A stretch of DNA of 64,000 bases from the NCBI GenBank assembly GCA_035301485.1, contig DATGUF010000021.1:1-64000 (forward strand). The letters run 5' to 3'. The notes under the pieces were generated by a model. That model ran no database searches. It saw only the letters and a list, made by a program, of their open reading frames with translations, and was not told the origin of the DNA. Both the position numbers and the translations under genes were made by a program. The DNA comes from CALEAR01 sp035301485. Its GTDB lineage: Bacteria; Pseudomonadota; Gammaproteobacteria; Pseudomonadales; Alcanivoracaceae. Shown piece after piece: positions 35,261 through 43,774 of this stretch. Each line of letters starts with the position of its first letter. Within the stretch, counting starts at the first letter, position 1.

Positions 35261-36488
35261 CTTGCTGCAACACCACCGGCTGTTGGCTCACATTTAACGA
35301 AGGGCCCATGCTCTGGTGCCATTTCCAGAGCGCTTCTGTGGCTTTATCCATTTGCCCCTGCGCAGCGTAATGCTCGGCGAGGCCTCGCCATGCAAGCGGC
35401 TCTTGGCGGCACATCAACAACCATTCTTCAACGCTAAGTGCATAATCGGGTTCGCTAGAAGCCACTTGTGCTAAACATAGCAGCAACGCGTTATTCGTAG
35501 GCCTATCTTGCAGCCATATTTCCATTAACTCTATACGCTTGCGTGCTGGCACCTGCTGCTCCTCGATCGCGGCAAGCACCGGCAGCAGTGCCTCATTCCA
35601 CTCTGTTTGCATGTGCTCACGGATGAGCTTGAAGGCATCTTTACCACCACCCATCTGCGCTAGATAACCCGTGTACTGGGCAATAAGCTGCCCGTCACTT
35701 TTCAGTTCTTTGGGCATGTGCTGCCATTCTGCGCGCACATGGCGGGCGAGGTCTTCGCGATCTTTGGTGATGGTTTTCGCCGCATCGCGCAAGCGCTCAC
35801 GCCAAGCGTACTGCTCACGTTCTTCCACATGTAGCCCTGCATTAATTTTTTTCAAGCGCGGAGCGATATTGGTGTAGGCATACCATTGCTGATCTTGAAA
35901 ATAGGCTTCACCTAACATGGAAAGGTACCAAGGATTTTTGCGCAGCTTTCTACCATGTGGTTCTAACAGTTCCACAGCTTTGCCTGGCATGTTATCCGTC
36001 AAGGCTAAGTAACCTTGCACGAACAAAGTGGGTAGTTCGCCGTCTTTTTCTTGTGCGGCAGCTTCTAACCAAGCCTGTTGTTCTGTTGTAGCATTCAGCT
36101 CGCGGCTTGTTACAGCAGCACCGAGCATAGCCGGCAACACCCAATCTCCCTGCCCTGCTGCTTTCGCAAAGTTTTTATTCGCTTTCTGCCACTCGCCTTT
36201 GGTTAACGCATGAACCGCTGTACGCAGCAAAGTGGTATGCGCACGGCGCTCTCGGCGTTCATCCCAAAACTGTGGACGCACCACATGGGTAACGGGTTTT
36301 AGGATAAAGAAGATAGCCGCTAGCGCAGAAACAATCACAATCAGCGCCAACACGGCAAAAATAAACGAGGTTTCTAATTCCCACCCGGCAAAGTGAATGA
36401 GAATATAGCCACCGTCTTTTAGCAGTAAGGTGCCTAACCCAAGCGCAAGAAGCAGCGCTGCAATTAACGCGAGTAAGGTTCGTTTCAT
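35193..36488 (-). CDS. hemY: HemY-like haem biosynthesis-associated TPR membrane protein
   Basis: This 431-residue protein matches proteobacterial HemY (not the Gram-positive protoporphyrinogen oxidase of the same name): two N-terminal transmembrane segments (LLALIAALLLALGLGTLLL and a second near residue 45-65), then a TPR-type helical domain. Its role is unclear, but it always accompanies hemX in the hemCDXY operon and has been proposed to organise late haem enzymes. Its ATG overlaps the hemX stop as ATGA. The last 68 bases overlap the convergent reductase gene. Confidence 0.9.
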   Translation of the reverse strand: MKRTLLALIAALLLALGLGTLLLKDGGYILIHFAGWELETSFIFAVLALIVIVSALAAIFFILKPVTHVVRPQFWDERRERRAHTTLLRTAVHALTKGEWQKANKNFAKAAGQGDWVLPAMLGAAVTSRELNATTEQQAWLEAAAQEKDGELPTLFVQGYLALTDNMPGKAVELLEPHGRKLRKNPWYLSMLGEAYFQDQQWYAYTNIAPRLKKINAGLHVEEREQYAWRERLRDAAKTITKDREDLARHVRAEWQHMPKELKSDGQLIAQYTGYLAQMGGGKDAFKLIREHMQTEWNEALLPVLAAIEEQQVPARKRIELMEIWLQDRPTNNALLLCLAQVASSEPDYALSVEEWLLMCRQEPLAWRGLAEHYAAQGQMDKATEALWKWHQSMGPSLNVSQQPVVLQQANHEARNQTHPNVEAEGHPPQQ

Positions 36489-37573
36489 TGCTTACCATCC
36501 TCGGCGGCCGCACGACGGAATGTCGCGACTATTTCGCCTAGCTCTGGTGGGTTAACCGCCACGCTCATGGCCGCCAATTCATCTAGCTGTTCCATGGCTT
36601 GTTCAACCTTGGCATGGCTTGTTTTATAAAAACGCTTCAGCACGTCTTTAGCGGTGCCCAACCCTTCTTTGTATACCTCTGGTTGCTGTTGCAGCAAACC
36701 AAGGCGCGCTTCTTGCAAAGCTCCTGCTAACAGAGTTTCCGCTAGCAAACCTGCTTGATCTGAAAGCGGCACCTCTAAATCTTCGTCTGGGCGGCGAATT
36801 TCTAAGGGCAAACGCGAGGTAATACGAGTGAGTAAATCAGCATCGTCATCACCTTCTGGTAGCACCATGCTTTTCTCGCGGGTACGCAGCGGTAAGGTGA
36901 CGCTCGTTTTTTCCCAGTTTTTCAGCTTCAACCAATGGCCGGTGAAATCTTGGCTAGCAAAGGCCTCCATGGTGCTAATGGTGGCTAATAGCTGTTCACG
37001 CAGAGGCAATACAGAACGGTGTAAGTCTTCCGCCAAAATTTTGTCGGCGCGCTCTAGCAAACGTAAAGCTGCGTCGCCGCTAGCTGTTAGCACCAAACGC
37101 TGTTCCGCTTGAGTTACTAATTCAGCCGCTTCTTTAATGCGCCAGCGGTATTCTTCCACTGGGCCCATATCTTTAATTTTGTCTGCTAAACGTTGCTGTT
37201 CTTTCTTGAAGAAATTAGCGTTTTTTTCTAGCTCATTATTAAGCGTTTGGTTTTGCTGCTCTAAGGCTGCTACTTTTTGCGTAAACTGCTCTACCAATTG
37301 TTGTTGCTGCGCAGCTAGCTCAGCTTGTTGGTTATTGGCGCTATTCCATAACCAGTAACCGCCTAGCAACACTAACACCAACGCCACTATGGCTAATGCC
37401 AGCGCTACCAACGATAGACCTTGCTTAGATTCAGCCTTGTTCGTTCTTGGTGGAATGGTTGCTTTATCAGTATTAGAAGCCGTTTCTTTTGGTTCTGGCT
37501 TCTTCTTGGTTTCAGTATTTTGTTCGAGTTTTTTCACTTCGTTATCTTTATTGTTTGGTGTTTTTTCAGGCAT
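36485..37573 (-). CDS. hemX: HemX-like membrane protein
   Basis: The 362-residue protein has a charged N-terminal cytoplasmic tail rich in Lys and Glu, one transmembrane segment (about residues 55-75, LVALALAIVALVLVLLGGYW), a coiled coil (QQQLVEQFTQKVAALEQQN) and a periplasmic domain with YRWRIKEAAELVTQAEQRL. This is the proteobacterial HemX type. Despite an old annotation as uroporphyrin methyltransferase, the catalytic SAM-binding motifs are absent; the function is unsettled. The start codon lies 40 bases inside the end of hemD. Confidence 0.9.
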   Translation of the reverse strand: MPEKTPNNKDNEVKKLEQNTETKKKPEPKETASNTDKATIPPRTNKAESKQGLSLVALALAIVALVLVLLGGYWLWNSANNQQAELAAQQQQLVEQFTQKVAALEQQNQTLNNELEKNANFFKKEQQRLADKIKDMGPVEEYRWRIKEAAELVTQAEQRLVLTASGDAALRLLERADKILAEDLHRSVLPLREQLLATISTMEAFASQDFTGHWLKLKNWEKTSVTLPLRTREKSMVLPEGDDDADLLTRITSRLPLEIRRPDEDLEVPLSDQAGLLAETLLAGALQEARLGLLQQQPEVYKEGLGTAKDVLKRFYKTSHAKVEQAMEQLDELAAMSVAVNPPELGEIVATFRRAAAEDGKQ

Positions 37574-38268
37574 GCCACCATATCCTCGTCGTGGGGGCTT
37601 TCAGCCACAGCTACGTGTTGATAACCCATAGTTTTAATCGCTTCGCCAATGCGTTCGCTGCCAGCAATAATAAGGCTGTGATGTAACGCATCAGTACCAC
37701 ACTGTTGTATACAATGCCAACTTTCCACACTGGTCACCATTACCGCATCGGGCGCTGGCTCGGGCCAAGTGAGCAGTGGATTACAACGGCGCCGATACAA
37801 CGGTACTCTTTCCACCGTGGCACCGCGTTCTCTTAGAGTATCCGTAAATAACTCGCGCCCTGTTTCACCTCGCAGAATAAGCACTTTTTGATGCTCCATC
37901 TGCTGTAAATCTGGCATAGCCAAAGCCGCTTCAGAATTAAAGCCGCTAGCTGGCCATTGTGGCTGAAAACCGGCTTGTTTAAGTGCTTTGGCGGTGGCAT
38001 CACCCACCGCTAACCAATTGACGCCCACTGGCCATTGTGGCCAATAGGCGTCTAATACTGTGAGCGCAAAACGCACGGCATTAGTGCTAACGAAAAACAC
38101 TACTTGGTATTCGTTAATATTAATGAGTTTGTGCTCATCTTCAGGGGTTAAAGGCAAAGGCTCAATCACCAAACTGCTTTGCACCACGGGTTCAAACCCT
38201 GCAGCGTGCAGCTTTTCCACGAGTGCTTTTTGCTGGCCCTCTGGCCTTGTCACCCAAACTCTCTTCAT
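37534..38268 (-). CDS. hemD: Uroporphyrinogen-III synthase
   Basis: HemD closes and rearranges hydroxymethylbilane to uroporphyrinogen III, the branch point to haem, sirohaem and cobalamin. The 244-residue protein belongs to this weakly conserved family: VWVTRPEGQQKALVEKL at the start, FVSTNAVRFAL, VLILRGETGRELFTDTL and VMVTSVESW. It overlaps hemC by 4 bases (ATGA), so it is translationally coupled, and it overlaps hemX by 40 bases. Confidence 0.93.
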   Translation of the reverse strand: MKRVWVTRPEGQQKALVEKLHAAGFEPVVQSSLVIEPLPLTPEDEHKLININEYQVVFFVSTNAVRFALTVLDAYWPQWPVGVNWLAVGDATAKALKQAGFQPQWPASGFNSEAALAMPDLQQMEHQKVLILRGETGRELFTDTLRERGATVERVPLYRRRCNPLLTWPEPAPDAVMVTSVESWHCIQQCGTDALHHSLIIAGSERIGEAIKTMGYQHVAVAESPHDEDMVACLKKHQTIKITK

Positions 38269-39197
38269 GCTTTTGCGTAAATCTCGCCTAAGATACGGTC
38301 TGCGCCTTGGCTTAATAGCTCTTCAGCAATGCGCACACCTAACTCACTCGCCACGCTACGTGGCGCCGTTGCTTCGGCATACAGCACCTCTGTGCCGTCT
38401 TCACTGGCCACTAAACCGCGCAACCAAAGATTATCGCCTTGTAGCTCAGAATAGCCTGCGATGGGCACTTGGCAACCACCTTCTAAGCGGCGATTCATTG
38501 CACGCTCAGCCGTTACACGATCCCAAGTATCTTGGTGGTTTAAAGGGGCGATCAAAGCTTTAATCTTATCGTCACCTTCACGGCACTCGATACCCACCGC
38601 GCCTTGGCCTACTGCTGGCAAGCACTGCTCGGGCTCAATATTATTACGAATGCGCTCTGTTAGCCCTAAACGGCGCAGCCCTGCTGCTGCTAGCAAGATA
38701 GCATCGAAACGGCCTTCATCTAACCGTTGCAAACGGGTTTGCACATTACCACGCAGGCTAGTGATAACTAAATCAGGGCGCAGTGCCTGCATTTGTGATT
38801 GGCGACGCAAACTAGAAGTACCTAGGCGAGCGCCCTGTGGTAAATCATCAATACTTTCAAAATTGTTCGACACAAAGGCATCTCGTGGATCGTCGCGTTC
38901 GCAAATGACGGGGAGTTCAAAACCAGGCGGCAATTCCATGGGCACATCCTTCATGGAGTGCACTGCTATGTCCGCACGGCCATCTAACATGGCTTCTTCT
39001 AATTCTTTAATAAAAAGGCCTTTACCACCTATTTTTGCTAGTGGTGTATCTAGAATTTTATCGCCTTTTGTTTTGATTTGAACGAGTTCCACGCGTAAAT
39101 CACTGTGAATAGCCTCTAAACGTTCTTTCACATCATTCGCTTGCCATAACGCTAAGGGGCTCGAACGCGTAGCAATACGTAAAATCAAATCTGCCAT
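38265..39197 (-). CDS. hemC: Porphobilinogen deaminase (hydroxymethylbilane synthase)
   Basis: HemC polymerises four porphobilinogens on a covalently bound dipyrromethane cofactor. The 310-residue protein has LRIATRSSPLALWQA at the start, HSMKDVPMELPPGF, RLGTSSLRRQSQ, the porphobilinogen-binding LRGNVQTRL and the cofactor-binding cysteine in GGCQVPIAGY. It is the first gene of the minus-strand hemC-hemD-hemX-hemY operon and is divergent from ndh across a 179-base gap that should hold both promoters. Confidence 0.98.
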   Translation of the reverse strand: MADLILRIATRSSPLALWQANDVKERLEAIHSDLRVELVQIKTKGDKILDTPLAKIGGKGLFIKELEEAMLDGRADIAVHSMKDVPMELPPGFELPVICERDDPRDAFVSNNFESIDDLPQGARLGTSSLRRQSQMQALRPDLVITSLRGNVQTRLQRLDEGRFDAILLAAAGLRRLGLTERIRNNIEPEQCLPAVGQGAVGIECREGDDKIKALIAPLNHQDTWDRVTAERAMNRRLEGGCQVPIAGYSELQGDNLWLRGLVASEDGTEVLYAEATAPRSVASELGVRIAEELLSQGADRILGEIYAKA

Positions 39198-39376
39198 GAA
39201 TCACTCCATCAATAGATATGCTAAATCGTTATGTACTAGCAAAGATAAAGGCCCTAGTGTAGCGGAAAACGCGTTAACTTTGCTAAGTCAAAACAAGCTT
39301 CATCGCTAGACAGCTTGCTAAAACCCTCTAAACTACGTGCATCTTTTGTTTATTGACTGCTTATTAAGGATAGCCC

Positions 39377-40672
39377 ATGACGGCTGTAAACATTGTTGTT
39401 GTAGGTGGTGGGGCAGGTGGCTTACCGTTAGTCACTCGCCTAGGGCGCCGCTTAGGCAAACAAAAAAAAGCAAATATCACCTTGGTGGATTGCGCCTATT
39501 CACACGTGTGGAAACCGCGTTTTCATGAAGTGGCCACCGGCGCCATCGACGCGGACCTCGACGCACTCGATTATCGCGCCCATGCTAGCCAAAACCATTA
39601 CCGCTTTGAGCCCGGTAAATTTATTGGTATGGATGCTGAGCAACAAACCATTACGCTAGCTCCCATCACTGACCATCAAGGCAACACCGTGTTGCCTGAG
39701 CGTACGCTGCCTTACGATTACTTGGTACTGGCCATTGGGAGTCAATCGAATGACTTCAACACGCCAGGGGTGAAAGAACACGCCTTTTTCTTAGATAGCC
39801 GCCGCCAAGCAGAACGTTTTCGTGAAAACTTTCTCAACTCGTGCCTCCAGGCCGACTATCATGATAAAGAACTCAGCGTAGCAATCGTGGGGGCCGGTGC
39901 TACGGGGGTAGAGCTAGCAGCAGAAATCCACCATGCTATTTCTGTCTTAAAGCTATATGGCCATGAGCACCTAGACAGAAAACGCTTGAAAGTACACCTT
40001 ATTGAGGCGGCTCCACGTGTTTTGCCGGCCCTCACCGAACGTGTTTCTCAAGCTGCTCATTCACGGCTTGAAAAACTAGGGGTGCGCGTACACGTCAATG
40101 CTTTAGTTGAAAAAGCTGAACCCAACCAGTTTTTTATTAAAGACGCAGAACCCATTAAAGCTGATTTACTGGTGTGGGCAGCGGGCATTAAAGCCCCTGA
40201 AGTGTTGCTTGAAGTGCCAGGCGTGGAGCACACACGCAACAACCAAATTGTGGTAGAACCAACTCTGCATGCCAAAGGGCAGGAGCGCATCTTTGTGATC
40301 GGTGATGCGGCGGCTTGCCAATTGCCCGACATGGAGCGCCCCATTCCCCCACGCGCTCAATCGGCTCAGCAAATGGCTAATTATCTCTCTAAGCAGCTGC
40401 AAGGCTATTTGCTTAAAGGCAAGCCTTTCGAGCCCTTTGTATACCGCGACCACGGCTCTTTGGTATCACTCAGCCAATACAGTTCAGTGGGCAACCTGAT
40501 GGGTAATTTAAAAGGAGGCAACTTCTTTATTGAAGGCTGGCTAGCGCGCATGATGTACATCAGCCTATACCGCTTGCACCAAGCCACTCTGTATGGTTGG
40601 CCTCGCACTATTATGCTGCTTATTGCTGGGCGTTTTAACCGCTTAGTTAGGCCACGTTTAAAACTACACTAG
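39377..40672 (+). CDS. ndh: Type II NADH:quinone dehydrogenase
   Basis: NDH-2 passes electrons from NADH to quinone without pumping protons. The 431-residue flavoprotein has the FAD motif IVVVGGGAGGLPLVTRLGRR at its N terminus, the NADH motif VAIVGAGATGVELAAEI in the middle, and the FAD-contacting FVIGDAAAC. The C-terminal FIEGWLARMMYISLYRLHQ is a membrane-association region. It is monocistronic, with a hairpin terminator behind. Confidence 0.92.
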   Translation: MTAVNIVVVGGGAGGLPLVTRLGRRLGKQKKANITLVDCAYSHVWKPRFHEVATGAIDADLDALDYRAHASQNHYRFEPGKFIGMDAEQQTITLAPITDHQGNTVLPERTLPYDYLVLAIGSQSNDFNTPGVKEHAFFLDSRRQAERFRENFLNSCLQADYHDKELSVAIVGAGATGVELAAEIHHAISVLKLYGHEHLDRKRLKVHLIEAAPRVLPALTERVSQAAHSRLEKLGVRVHVNALVEKAEPNQFFIKDAEPIKADLLVWAAGIKAPEVLLEVPGVEHTRNNQIVVEPTLHAKGQERIFVIGDAAACQLPDMERPIPPRAQSAQQMANYLSKQLQGYLLKGKPFEPFVYRDHGSLVSLSQYSSVGNLMGNLKGGNFFIEGWLARMMYISLYRLHQATLYGWPRTIMLLIAGRFNRLVRPRLKLH

Positions 40673-40683
40673 CCTTTCTACAC

Positions 40684-40714
40684 AGCCGGTGAACAATGTT
40701 TTTAGCCGGCTTTT
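40684..40714 (+). terminator. Probable intrinsic terminator after ndh
   Basis: GCCGG (40685-40689) pairs with CCGGC (40706-40710) and TTTT follows. The loop is long (16 bases), so strength is uncertain. Confidence 0.5.
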
Positions 40715-40797
40715 CTCCCCTTTTTGCATTCTTAACCGTTTTTTTACAATGCTCTGTAAGGCGCTCTAGGCTTGGCCTGCGCATTTTCTTAAGGTGT

Positions 40798-40876
40798 TTG
40801 TTGCAACAACAGCATGAACTAACTCACTTCACCGTGTCGGACTTAGTACTAGCGGCCTTCATGGCTTGCTAGCCAT
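40798..40876 (+). promoter_or_regulatory. Operator-like palindrome and leader hairpin before the DUF4168 gene
   Basis: TTGTTGCAACAA (40798-40809) is a perfect 12-base palindrome. Further down, ATGGCT (40861-40866) and AGCCAT (40871-40876) form a perfect hairpin with a TGCT loop that ends 23 bases before the ATG. Both lie in the 227-base gap after ndh; no other gene is visible there. Confidence 0.4.
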
Positions 40877-40899
40877 ACCGAAATAAACGGAGAGAAAGT

Positions 40900-41295
40900 A
40901 TGAACACCTCGATGAAAACATTACTGATAGCTTTATCTGCCTTAGGCCTTAGCGCAACAGCTACTGCCATGCCAAATAGCACAACAGAGGCAACAAGCTC
41001 TGAAGCGCCTGCCATGCAACAACAGGCTCCGGTGGCCGAGCGCCCTATCAGTGAAGAGGCTCTACAACAATTCACCGACGCTTACAAAGAAGTGGAGGAA
41101 ATTCGAATGGACTATGCTGACAAAGCGCAAAAAATTGACAACCCACAAGAAATGTCTCAGCTACAAATGACCATGCAAGCAGAGATGATAGAAGCGGTGG
41201 AAAACACCGGTATAGACATTGATACTTATAACAAGTTGGCTCAATCCATTCCTTATGACGCCGACCTACGCGCAAAAATTGAAGAATTACTATAG
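40900..41295 (+). CDS. Secreted DUF4168-type protein
   Basis: This 131-residue protein has a signal peptide (hydrophobic LLIALSALGLSATATA, cut near residue 24-27), a Thr/Ser/Gln-rich linker and a helical domain (residues about 50-131) that looks like DUF4168: FTDAYKEVEEIRMDYADKA and the later MQAEMIEAVENTGIDIDTYN with AQSIPYDADLRAKI. Function is unknown; DUF4168 proteins are small periplasmic or exported helical proteins. GGAGAG before the ATG is a good ribosome binding site. It is a single-gene unit closed by a terminator. Confidence 0.78.
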   Translation: MNTSMKTLLIALSALGLSATATAMPNSTTEATSSEAPAMQQQAPVAERPISEEALQQFTDAYKEVEEIRMDYADKAQKIDNPQEMSQLQMTMQAEMIEAVENTGIDIDTYNKLAQSIPYDADLRAKIEELL

Positions 41296-41300
41296 CCGAT

Positions 41301-41331
41301 AAAAAAAGAGGGCTAAGGCCCTCTTTTTTCT
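41301..41331. terminator. Bidirectional intrinsic terminator between the DUF4168 gene and envZ
   Basis: AGAGGGC (41307-41313) pairs with GCCCTCT (41318-41324). A-run before and T-run after allow termination of both convergent transcripts. Confidence 0.88.
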
Positions 41332-41339
41332 TTTCTCTA

Positions 41340-42665
41340 CTAACGTGCTCGCGCCGACCACGACTCTGGCAAAATAAAATGCCCCGCTATGGGCAGCCTT
41401 ATTTCCACTTGCAACCCTTGCCCATCAGGTGCATTCACTACCGATAATCGCCCGTGGTGCATATCCACTATACGCTTCACAATCGCTAGCCCTAAGCCAG
41501 AGCCAGAATCTGTACGTGCTTTTTCACCACGAGAGAAAGGTTGTAGCAGGTTAGGTATATCTTCTTCAGGGATACCACCACCGTGATCTCGCACTGTTAA
41601 CAATACATCCTGCCCACGCTTTTCAGTGCTTACCACCACAGGTGGCTCGCCATACTTTATCGCATTAGCAATTAAATTATTCAGCAAACGTTTAAACGTT
41701 AGGGGCTTCAACATCAACTGCGGTATATCCGCCAAATTGAGATCTATCTTGCCGTCGTTATAACGCTCACTCACTTCGTCAATCAGTTCATTTAGGTTAA
41801 TAGCGCTAGCTGGCTCATCGGTGCCGTCGCGAATAAAGCCAATAAACTGCCCCAAAATGGCGTCCATATCTTCAATATCCGCCACAATACCTTCAGCGAG
41901 TTCTTTATCTGCAATAAACTCTGCTGTAAGCCGCATGCGCGTGAGGGGAGTACGCAAATCATGCGATACACCAGCCAACAGCAATGTTCTATCGTGTTGC
42001 GCTTGGGCTAACTCCGCTGTCATACGGTTAAAGGCTCGGTTTACGGCATTGATCTCTGCAGAACCACTTTCATCATCAAGCCTTGGCACCATATCGCCAC
42101 GCCCTACCACCATGGCTACTTTTTCTAGTTTTTTGAGGGGACGGTTTAGCCCACGAGCTAAAAACAAACCGGCCAAGATGGCAAACAGGGGGATAGCGAC
42201 ACCCCAGCCCACAACGAGGTAACGGTCATAATCACGGAAAAACGTCATGGGCACGCGCATCCATTGCCCTTCAAACGAAGGCCCATTCAACCACAGAACA
42301 GGGCGCCGACTGTCTTCAAAACGTACTTGGATGGGCTCGCCCAAATGCCCCTCTACTTCTTCGCGAAAATTATTCACTATAGGGGCTATTACCCAAGGAA
42401 CATCGCCCTCTTCAGCAGAAGGCGGGGTATCAAAACGAATACCTGTAACATCTGAAAAGCGCTTAGAAGCTTCAAGATCACGGGTTTCTTCGTAAAGTGT
42501 CAGCTCGGCTTGCAACTGAGTAAGTTGGGAATATTCGCGAATACCTGGCAAATAAGCGTTACGAGCTACAAACCAAAGTGTTAGCACCTGAGTTAAAAAC
42601 ACCACCATAGCTACCAGTAGTGCAGAACGAGAAAACGAGGTTTTAGGAATCAGGCGCTTTACCAC
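41340..42665 (-). CDS. envZ: EnvZ-type osmosensor histidine kinase
   Basis: This 441-residue inner-membrane kinase has an N-terminal transmembrane segment (SALLVAMVVFLTQVLTLWFVA), a periplasmic sensor domain, a second segment (VGWGVAIPLFAILAGLFLARG), a HAMP domain, the HisKA box with the phosphorylated histidine in GVSHDLRTPLTRMR, and an ATPase domain with LLNNLIANAIKYGEP, DHGGGIPEEDI and GSGLGLAIVKRI. It is translated after ompR, with 26 bases between, as in enterics. Regulated porin targets are not in this window. Confidence 0.92.
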   Translation of the reverse strand: MVKRLIPKTSFSRSALLVAMVVFLTQVLTLWFVARNAYLPGIREYSQLTQLQAELTLYEETRDLEASKRFSDVTGIRFDTPPSAEEGDVPWVIAPIVNNFREEVEGHLGEPIQVRFEDSRRPVLWLNGPSFEGQWMRVPMTFFRDYDRYLVVGWGVAIPLFAILAGLFLARGLNRPLKKLEKVAMVVGRGDMVPRLDDESGSAEINAVNRAFNRMTAELAQAQHDRTLLLAGVSHDLRTPLTRMRLTAEFIADKELAEGIVADIEDMDAILGQFIGFIRDGTDEPASAINLNELIDEVSERYNDGKIDLNLADIPQLMLKPLTFKRLLNNLIANAIKYGEPPVVVSTEKRGQDVLLTVRDHGGGIPEEDIPNLLQPFSRGEKARTDSGSGLGLAIVKRIVDMHHGRLSVVNAPDGQGLQVEIRLPIAGHFILPESWSARAR

Positions 42666-42691
42666 TTTGCCCCCTTACATAAATTTAAACA

Positions 42692-43405
42692 TTAGTCTGG
42701 TACAAACACATACCCTACCCCCCATACCGTTTGCACGTAACGGGGTTTGGCGGGGTCTTCTTCCAACAAGCGACGTAAACGTGACACCTGCACATCAATA
42801 GAGCGCTCCATGGCACTCCATTCACGCCCACGTGCTAGGTTCATCAGTTTATCTCGTGTTAAAGGCTCGCGCGGGTGCTGCACCAAGGCTTTTAACACGG
42901 CAAACTCACCTGTTGTTAAGTTAATTTCTTCTTCGCCGTTATAAAGAAGGCGATTGGATAAATCGAGCAACCAAGGCCCGAATTCCACTTTTTCAGCATC
43001 TTGGCTAGGTGCACCCGGTACCTCGCGCACCTGACGACGCAAAATAGCACGAATTCTGGCATCTAGCTCCCGCGGGTTAAACGGCTTGGGTAGATAATCG
43101 TCCGCGCCGGCTTCTAGCCCTTCTATGCGCTCCGTATCATCGCCTTTCGCGGTAAGCATTAAAATAGGCAATTCTGACCCACTTTCACGCAGGCGTCGAC
43201 AAATAGACAAACCATCTTCGCCCGGTAGCATTAAATCGAGCACCATGATGGAGTAAAGCTCACGAGACAGGGCGCGATCCATTTGCTCTGCATCAGCCAC
43301 GGCCTTCACTAAATAGCCTTGTTCCTCTAAGAACCGCTGCAGCAAGCCGCGCAAGCGTGCGTCGTCATCCACCACTAGTACTTTATCTTTTTGTTCCGCA
43401 GCCAT
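42692..43405 (-). CDS. ompR: OmpR-type response regulator
   Basis: OmpR is the DNA-binding partner of EnvZ. The 237-residue protein has a receiver domain with the acidic pocket VVDDD and phospho-acceptor D57 in VLDLMLPGEDG, the conserved Lys in YLPKPFNPRE, and a C-terminal winged helix ending in PRYVQTVWGVGYVF. The ATG at 43405 is chosen over an upstream in-frame start at 43453, because AAAGGA lies seven bases before it and receiver domains start there. Confidence 0.93.
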   Translation of the reverse strand: MAAEQKDKVLVVDDDARLRGLLQRFLEEQGYLVKAVADAEQMDRALSRELYSIMVLDLMLPGEDGLSICRRLRESGSELPILMLTAKGDDTERIEGLEAGADDYLPKPFNPRELDARIRAILRRQVREVPGAPSQDAEKVEFGPWLLDLSNRLLYNGEEEINLTTGEFAVLKALVQHPREPLTRDKLMNLARGREWSAMERSIDVQVSRLRRLLEEDPAKPRYVQTVWGVGYVFVPD

Positions 43406-43774
43406 ATTTTTTCCTTTAGTGCTTATTCTGTTGTGTTGCTGATAGCTAGCCAACGCTAGCCTGATTATGACTCATCAGTTTTGCAACCGTAAATAGCAAC
43501 ACAATATGTCATTCTATTTCTTCTCTGCACAACACCTATAACCTGCTTATAGCAAATGCGGCGAACACTAGCAGTAGAACATCATTAAACTAACACTGCT
43601 CGGCTTTTCCATAGGCAAGACGTTTTGTTTTACTGTAATATCACTCTTTTAACGGGCTACATGCTTGTTGAAAGCACCTATAGTGGTGCTTAATGATTCG
43701 TTCATAGCCGCACATGCCGCTATGGTTCCACTGCATTTAGCAATGCACTTCTTTAACCATCCTAGCGAAATTCC
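43406..43774. promoter_or_regulatory. Intergenic region ompR-tex with three tandem hairpins before tex
   Basis: This 369-base gap separates divergent ompR and tex and holds no gene that I can see. Three hairpins lie in a row before tex: AAGCACC/GGTGCTT (43672-43691, loop TATAGT), CATAGC/GCTATG (43703-43724, 10-base loop) and TGCATT/AATGCA (43732-43747, loop TAGC). None is followed by a T-run, so they are not typical terminators. On the ompR side, GCTAGC-CAAC-GCTAGC (43445-43460) is another inverted repeat. Confidence 0.45.

Noticed and set aside
38461..39081. A 206-codon open frame on the plus strand inside hemC
   Set aside because: It is antisense to hemC, with shadow-like composition and no Shine-Dalgarno or family match.
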